Positions 58,001-64,000 of a stretch of DNA of 64,000 nt are shown piece after piece; position 1 is the first letter of the stretch, and every line of letters begins with the position of its first letter. The position numbers and the translations under genes were made by a program. The DNA comes from Leucogyrophana mollusca (taxonomy: Eukaryota > Basidiomycota > Agaricomycetes > Boletales), in contig MU266342.1 in assembly GCA_021014945.1 (NCBI GenBank), positions 124,001 to 188,000 on the forward strand. Reading direction: 5' to 3'. The notes under the pieces are model-generated. The model was not told the origin of the DNA. It saw only the letters and a list, made by a program, of their open reading frames with translations, and searched no databases.

Positions 58001-59072
58001 GGCAGTATTCATCGTGTCTCCATCCCCGTTCAGGGAAATTGCAGCAACCCCATTGTTAAGAGAATTCGAGTCTGGTGGGGCAGTTTGACGAGAAGCATCC
58101 GGGATTTCGTCAGGCGGTAGCGTGTCCAAAATGGGCGACCCAGATGGTGGTAGCCCGTTGAATAAGTCAGTCCCACGAGCACCCCCACGCCCAAAGCCCG
58201 AGTCCTCTTCCTCCTCCTTGATTTCCGGTCCTTTTGGCTCGCCATCTCTAGGCACACCACCGCCAGATCTGAGTACACCTTCCGAAGCCCGTCTTCTGGC
58301 CACCCAAGAGTCGCCACCATTTAGTACACCATCAAAACCCCCGCCAACGCGAGTTCGAGGAGATGGTAGCGCGCTCTCGCGTGAGGCAGAGAGTGGACCC
58401 TGAGTATTAGACAACGACAACTTGCGTGGGAGACTCGAAGGAGGCTGGTCTTGAGAAACCACGCGTTAGTCTCATTTCGAGCGAGAACTCGTTCAGGTTC
58501 ACCTGTGCTCTCCCTCCTCCTCATGAGAGAGCCAAACCGTTCACGCATAGGACTGGCACCTCCGGTGTTAGTATGATTCAACCGGGGTCGATCAGATGGT
58601 GGAGACATTGTGTTGATCAAATCGGTGGACTGACGACGACGTATCTCTGAATTAAGAGGACCTGCAAAGAGCTGAGTGGTCTCGTGTGAGTCACGGAACC
58701 CTGACGAAGAGTTATCAGTCCTTGCCTGACCTTCTTTTCAGCATCGTCCATTTCACGCAGCGCAGTAGGCTCGCTTCCAGGTTCATGTACGATACCTTCC
58801 CATCGCTCCACCTCTAAGCCCAGGCCACCTCTACCTCCGCCCTCCCTGTAGATTCTCAGCATTTCTTCCTTCGAATATCTGAACGGACGAGCATCGTCGT
58901 GTTTATCCGTTCCTTGTGGGGCTGGTGCGACGAGCGCAGAGTAAGTAGACGCGTTTGTTTGCTGATTATTAGATGCCGTCGGTGGCGGGGAAGGAGGAGG
59001 CTGGGATCGAGCGGGAGTATGGGGCTTTGCGCGCATCCACTCCGGGCCAAAATGCATAGTGGAAGTAGCCAT
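55098..59072 (-). CDS. GYF-domain protein (Smy2/GIGYF-like)
   Basis: GYF domains bind proline-rich peptides; Smy2/Syh1 and GIGYF proteins act in translation repression, mRNA decay and vesicle traffic. The ATG at 59072 gives MATSTMHFGPEWMRAKPHTP. Exons follow with FRYSKEEMLRIYREGGGRGG, the eIF4E-like-binding segment form common in GIGYF proteins (YSKEEMLRIY). The GYF domain is VEWSYLDPQGQVQG joined across an intron to PFRADLMQKWFDEGYFTPDL, then LMKRTHLETDWIPVGELERR. A long disordered region has Gly/Asn/Ser blocks and QPQPQPQPQP (a hexanucleotide microsatellite). A helical charged segment follows (SLREIQEAEVKRAEARKAAE, KEIQEEEERRKKFAVKETV), with C-terminal WGFKVVNKKKKGGRT at 55098. Disordered parts are less securely modelled at exon joins. 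Confidence 0.88.
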
Positions 59073-59405
59073 TTTTTCTCCGTTTCCTTGTGGTAGTTAG
59101 TGCAGAACGTGGATTCTGATTGTAATTGCGGTATGCAAGAGGGATTTAGAAAAATCTCAGTGGGTTGCTGGTTTGCACGTTTCCCGTGGAAAATAGCAGG
59201 CTCTTTGGCAGACGCGATCCAGATTTAGGGCAGGCGGAAATACGCTCACAGCATCCTCATGCTCAACGTCGACAGCGCCCAAGAAATACTATGTAGACCA
59301 TCCGAAGTACAGTACGAACATAAAGGCTGTAATAATTTATAAGGGCCCACAAACACACACCGTTTCGTATCTACAAGAATCTTCTGCCGCCACAACGGCT
59401 TGACC
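59073..59405. other. tandem intergenic stretch
   Basis: Upstream of the GYF gene and downstream of the acetyl-CoA transporter. It should contain the GYF promoter; no specific site is seen. Confidence 0.45.
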
Positions 59406-61920
59406 TCACTCGGGGGTGATACGCCATCGATGCATTGGCAGAGCTAAAGCCGGTCGTCAAGTAACGCAAAGAAAGGGAAGGCCCAAAATATTCATGCACT
59501 AACCTTGAAGCTTGCGAGCCATTGGAATGATGTAGCCCACGAGGAATGCGACCCCGAACGCCATGCAGATTGCCGACACAATGTAGAAGCCATCACGCTC
59601 AGTAACGCATTTCCCATCAATTTCGGCACAGATGGCTTTCCCATGTTCAGACACGCATTCTGATGCTGAACTCAAAGTCAAAAAATGCACAAAGCCGACC
59701 TACCTCACACAGACCTTTAACAAGTACTTCCGGGCTGGGGTCACTGAGTTGGCAGGTTGCCACACTGAAAAAGTCCACCCCTAGCGCGGCATCAAAAGAA
59801 GCCTCGAGTGATGCGATCCACTGACTTACCTTTGAGCACAAAATATTTTGGCCAGGTCCCTCCGAGATTTGCAAACGTATTGAGCAGCTGCCTGAGAATG
59901 AGTATATCTCAACACATGGACGCTGCTCACACTTACCGTCATGTACGTCCCACCAATGAGTGGATCAGATATTCTAGTGTGGAACGCCGAGATTCCAACA
60001 AACTGTATCGTTCTGCAGGGGGCCGTGAGTCGACTGGGAATCGGATGAGGGACAAGTCAATCCTTACGAAGCAAATGACTGCAATACCGTGTGCAGCACC
60101 AGATACGCGAAGAAGCCGTGAGATATGTGCGAGGGAAACCAGTAAACAATGAGTGTTGAGATCATGGCAAAAACAAGCCGAGGCCAAAAAGCCCATATCC
60201 AAGGACGCAGGGGCCGGTCCCCGATCGACCATTTAGCCGCAAGCCAGCCTCCCAGAATCTGGAACGGGAAATCTATGAGGACAACAATGGCCAGATCCTC
60301 TCGTCCCAGCCCTTTTTCTATCATCTTCAGTTGAGTGACAGCATCGTTAGCTGCGAATCCAATCTTTGCGAAGATTAGCATCATCACGAGACCCTGGACA
60401 TCTGCAGAAGAATCCAAATCAGTCTCGCGGAGCCAGAGAATAATCGGAGTCATACTCTTCAGCTTGCAGATATTCCAGATTGTTTTGTACGCTTCGGTAA
60501 CAGTCATATCAGAATCGTCCAGGGACTCTTTTCCCTGAAGCGCAGGTTCAGTGAGGTAGTGTTGGACAAGTTGGAAAGTCTGACCTCTTTCTCGAAGAAT
60601 ACCAGCCACAATGTCACTCCGAAACAGAGCAGACTACAGAAACGAAGATATGGACCCATGGTCAGGCGAGGGATGCCCCATCTGTCACTGTAGATAACAT
60701 TAACACCGGCTGCACGAAGTCGACCCTAGCTTACGCGAATGCTTCGCTGTTAAGCGCAAGGAAAACGGTGAAAGACGCAAAGTAGCCTGTATTAAGACCA
60801 ATAGTCTGGCAGGTCGACGCGTAAGATAGGTTTTCCTGGGAAAGAAGGGTCAATGCCCAGCCTATGGCATTATACTCAGTTACTTGGCAAATAACAAGCC
60901 CATGGCATACACACCGTCAACAGCGATGTCTATTGATTCATTAGTGCTTGATTAGCGCCCGGGGAGCTAAAATACACACACCTTGAGTTGCGGACAATAA
61001 CACCAGTGACGTGAATACGAAGGTAAGTTCGTATAGATTATCTGCTGGCTGAAACCCGGCTTAGAAATAGAAGTGTAATGAATGTACAGGGCATCACGAA
61101 CGTGATCCAACAGTTTCTCCACATTCAAAGAGATGTAGAGCATCAGCGTCCCAATGACAATTTGCATTGGTATAATCCAGGATTTCCGGCGGCCAACGGA
61201 GGGTATGAAGATGGAGTCGACGATGGGGGACCATAGCAGTTTAAGAGAGTAGGGGTAGTTAGTCAAGGCAAATAGGCCGAGCTGCGAGTAGGATAGGTGA
61301 TCTTTGAGAAGGAATGGGACGGATCCTGTGGCGCTGTCAGTTGGTTAGCTGAAATGACGCGCGTACGTGTCATACCTAGGGCGAGGCCCAGCTGAAAATG
61401 CAGTCAGTTTCGTGTCCCGAATGTGTTAATGCCTCGAAGGAAATGCGACTACTCACTGGGACACCTTGAATTAGGTCTGTTGATTCGGAATTGCAATATA
61501 CGTCAAATGGCGCCCAAGGCAAGAAGGTACAAGAGAAAACCAACAAAGAATGATGAGTAGGACCATTGCCTTCTTATCTCTGTTTGATAGAGGTTTTTTC
61601 TTGGCCGCGTCGAGATGGCCCAGCACCTCGCCGTCGTTGAGATCGCGTGCGGCCCTGGACCTTTCCTCCTCGTCCAACAGTGATAGCTCTACTTCCTCGC
61701 TGTCCCCCACGTCTGTCGACCTCCGCACAGTCCTCATTGCGGTCGGAGTACGCGGAGAGATGCGTATGCTGTCCAATGAGGAAGAGACTGCTTTGAGGTT
61801 TGGAGGCGCTGGAGGGGACATGTCTAGTTGATCCAAATTAGCTTCCACGTTGATATTACTGGGTCTGTGGCGTAAGCTGGGAAGGTGCTTCGCAGACGAT
61901 TTGTTCCGGTGCGTAGACAT
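59406..61920 (-). CDS. SLC33-family acetyl-CoA transporter (AT-1 like)
   Basis: SLC33A1 moves acetyl-CoA into the ER/Golgi lumen for protein and glycolipid acetylation. The ATG at 61920 gives MSTHRNKSSAKHLPSLRHRP; the acidic N-terminus (EEVELSLLDEEERSRAARDL) precedes about eleven membrane segments. Visible blocks include NRDKKAMVLLIILY-like TM1, ALTNYPYSLKLLWSPIVDSI, FIPSVGRRKSWIIPMQIVIG, MLYISLNVEKL, AYKTIWNICKLKSMTPIILW, MIEKGLGREDLAIVVLIDFP, and near the end CVSEHGKAICAEIDGKCVTE and GFYIVSAICMAFGVAFLVGY. An open frame ends at 59499 after ARKLQG. However, a GTTAGT donor there and a TTTAG acceptor give a last exon ending LQALPMHRWRITPE at 59406, typical of fungal homologues. Middle exons are partly inferred. 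Confidence 0.88.
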
Positions 61921-63154
61921 GGCCCAAAAATATAGATACGGCAGACTTTGAGTCCGCCTTTTGCTTCAGACCGGGATCTGCGTTCGCTGGGGATGTCGTC
62001 GTGTCCTTTCAAGTTATAATTTATGTTCGTGACAGCTCTGGATCACGCTTGCACTCAATGCCGGTGCTCCACCCAAATTCGGTATGTCGCGGCCGTTTTC
62101 AGCCAAAAGCGAAAACATTTGGACGATCGTCGAGGCCTTTTCACCATCTAAGTCTGCCATGGAAACTTTTACAATCGTGACGAATCAATATCGGGCCCAG
62201 CTTGTTTCACCGGGGAATCTTCCATCTCAAGAGGACTCGGAGTCCGCGCCGTGGGTCAATCGATGAAGAATGACAGAACAAAGCCTTCTGCGAGCACTGT
62301 GGGGGAGATTCAAGGAGGTCTAGGAAGATGAGCTGACACGGTCAGTCACTATGCAGACCCGGAGCCCAACGAATCTGTCCTCTATTACAATATTGGCTGC
62401 GGCTGATAGGATGATAAGTATGTAGCATCTCACGCTTTTGCAGGCTTTTGCTAACCAGCTGGCATCGGGTCCGTTCCGGGGCTGATCTGCGCCGCTCGAG
62501 AAGCATGCCCCCTTGTACGTTTCGGTCTTCTCCCCTTCAACTGACGATCCGTGCAGAAACCTAATAACAAACGCTGGGCGCGGATAATCGAGAGGCTTTC
62601 GATTTCGGCGGCGAACAAACTTCGAAGTGGGGCTGGACGCCAATGCCGACACACCCAAACCTCGCCATCTGACTCGCACCCAGGGCAGCCACGTTTTTTT
62701 TTGTTCTGACGTTACCTTCCGACTAGTGGAACGACTTCCCAGGTGAACACTAGTCCGTGAGGTTCACCAGGAACAGTATCCTTGGCAGTCTCTGGAGGTA
62801 TCGGATCATGCTTTATACCCCTTGAAACCCAGGGCTCCAACCTCCAAAGCGTGATGGTCTACCACCAAACGCTCCAGTCGGCTTTTATCATGTGACCGTG
62901 TATGGAACGCGAACTAGAAAATTTCTAATAGAAGCTTCATAGAACCAGCTACTATGGCACTGTACTTACACGTTCCGATGGCCATCCGCTCAGACCCAGC
63001 TCTTTCATATGGGAAAAACCCTCGATGCGTCGCGCCTTACAACGAGGAAGGGCATACTATCCTCCTTACGGGACTTTTGGATACATAATCCCACCTATTC
63101 GCGTCCTGCGGCGTGTGCTGATGACCCTGTTTTCACAAGTTAGGTTAAAATCCA
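61921..63154. other. 1.2-kb intergenic region before the P450
   Basis: Holds the 5' flank of the SLC33 gene. A minus-strand ORF (62320-62679) and a short plus ORF from about 62951 (starting MALYLHVPMAIRSDPALSYG) are open but unsupported; the latter might be an exon of the orphan gene that follows. A 7-bp inverted repeat GGTGAAC/GTTCACC occurs at 62742-62768. Confidence 0.4.
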
Positions 63155-63497
63155 GTGTGCTTGCTTGAATCGAGCGCACCGATTTATGTGCCTTGGTTTG
63201 CAGATGCATCAATCTATGATGAACGCCCAGGCTTCGAGTTCCATCTCCCCTTCTACCTTGTCAGCCATGTGAACTTGATCTGGCGATTATCTTTTGCACT
63301 GAACGGAGACATTATTCCGAGTGTCAGAACTGCCAACTACGTATCACCGGATTTGCTTGCCAAAGTAGCTCTGCTGATGTATGAGTTCATCGGAACGCCA
63401 CCGTAAGTGTTACTTTGTGATTCATTTTTCGCTTATTTCCAGAACAATATCTCAAACAGGGCTGGGTTACGGAAACCGTATAAAGGAGCGGGCATGA
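63155..63497 (+). CDS. orphan exons, possible gene remnant or unknown gene
   Basis: After a possible acceptor (TCCAG, 63150-63154) a frame of 83 codons reads RPGFEFHLPFYLVSHVNLIW, then SFALNGDIIPSVRTANYVSP and DLLAKVALLMYEFIGTPP. It ends at a canonical donor GTAAGT (63403) and resumes at 63443 after TTTCCAG, continuing TISQTGLGYGNRIKERA to a stop at 63495-63497. No ATG start is found in the first exon, so an upstream exon is needed, or it is a remnant. It resembles no family I can name. It lies 82 bp before the P450 start. Confidence 0.3.
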
Positions 63498-63579
63498 TAA
63501 TGCTCGGTCGTGTTGTCCTGACACGACCCCAGACCTGTACGAAATCCCCTGTCAGTGTGCTGTATATTGCTCCGCATCC

Positions 63580-64000
63580 ATGTTCTATACGCTCCACCTC
63601 GCTCTTGGCTTCAGTTTTGTGTACTTTGTTAGATTTGTCCATCAACGCCTTTCAGCTGCTCTTATCCTGCGAAATATCCCGGGTCCAAAGAGCTCGTCGT
63701 GGATCTGGGGAGAGGAACAAAACCTCTACTACAGCTCAGCGCCAGGCTCCCTATATCTAGAATGGCATCGTAACTTCGGCAAAGTCGTTAAATTCACAGG
63801 TGCTTTTGGGGTGAGTACCATTCATATTGAAGACTGAGACCACTCTCCATCTAACATCACTCGTTAGCATCAAGTCCTGTCCATAACAGATCCTCGAGCA
63901 ATCACGTTCATCCTGGGTGAAGGGGTTTACCAGTTTCCCAAGCCTGATGGCGTGCGGGCCTGGTTTGGGACCCTGCTTGGTGAGGGTATATTATGGATCG
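63580..64000 (+). CDS. cytochrome P450, 5' part (truncated by window end)
   Basis: P450 monooxygenases of basidiomycetes oxidise aromatics, terpenoids and xenobiotics at the ER membrane. The ATG at 63580 gives MFYTLHLALGFSFVYFVRFV, a membrane anchor, then the proline hinge NIPGPKSSSWIWG and SAPGSLYLEWHRNFGKVVKF. Exon 1 ends at 63810; after a 57-nt GT-AG intron, exon 2 (63868 on) reads HQVLSITDPRAITFILGEGV and YQFPKPDGVRAWFGTLLGEG. The heme-binding Cys and the I-helix lie beyond the window, so the clan cannot be fixed. The opening motif PGPKSSSW and the ITDPRA block fit basidiomycete microsomal families such as CYP5144/CYP5037 types, without certainty. Confidence 0.87.

Noticed and set aside
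59499..59690. SLC33 transporter ending at the first stop after ARKLQG
   Set aside because: A GTTAGT donor overlaps this stop and a further exon ending RWRITPE matches the usual C-terminus of fungal homologues.
62742..62768. GGTGAAC/GTTCACC inverted repeat as a transposon end
   Set aside because: Only seven paired bases, no target-site duplication and no internal transposase frame.

Overview
The window comes from a filamentous basidiomycete, most likely an Agaricomycete with a wood- or litter-decay lifestyle. The genes are dense, on both strands and split by many 45-65 nt introns. Recognisable products include PEX10, MGR2/Romo1, mL43, SUB2, ROK1, CCA1, VAC8, a group X-type hybrid histidine kinase, a GH43-CBM35 exo-galactanase, a GH16 glucanase and a P450. 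No rRNA, convincing tRNA, intact transposon or CRISPR array was seen. Gene models were built by hand from reading frame, splice sites and remembered family motifs, so distant exons of long genes are less certain than the catalytic cores.

Left part (1-14.7 kb): PEX10 and MGR2 are divergent with only 83 bp between their ATGs. They are followed by an unknown disordered protein, mitoribosomal protein mL43, a large unknown protein with a Q/Y/P-rich tail, an unknown Ser/Arg-rich coiled-coil protein, an MFS exporter and an Fpg-type DNA glycosylase. Centre-left (15-32 kb): a 601-residue serine beta-lactamase-like enzyme converges on a 10-kb hybrid histidine kinase (degenerate kinase domain, AAA ATPase, GAF, HisKA, HATPase, receiver). 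Next are the mRNA-export helicase SUB2, with an unusually long intron, and a mitochondrial dicarboxylate carrier rich in microexons. Centre-right (32-47 kb): GH43 exo-beta-1,3-galactanase, helicase ROK1, an HMG-box factor, the CCA-adding enzyme, an acyl-protein thioesterase and, divergent from it, the lipid-anchored armadillo protein VAC8. Right part (47-64 kb): a gene-poor stretch, a small cysteine-rich secreted protein, a GH16 glucanase, a BAG-domain cochaperone with stress-type promoter motifs, a GYF-domain protein, an SLC33 acetyl-CoA transporter, orphan exons and the 5' end of a P450.

Most genes are housekeeping and not one pathway. The more suggestive links are the two divergent pairs (PEX10/MGR2, organelle biogenesis; thioesterase/VAC8, a depalmitoylating enzyme beside a predicted palmitoyl-protein) and the secreted enzymes (GH43, GH16) that fit plant or fungal cell-wall polysaccharide use. 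The most unusual signals are at splicing level: a 4-nt exon in MGR2, 8-, 12- and 15-nt exons in transporters, and two apparent GC-AG introns.
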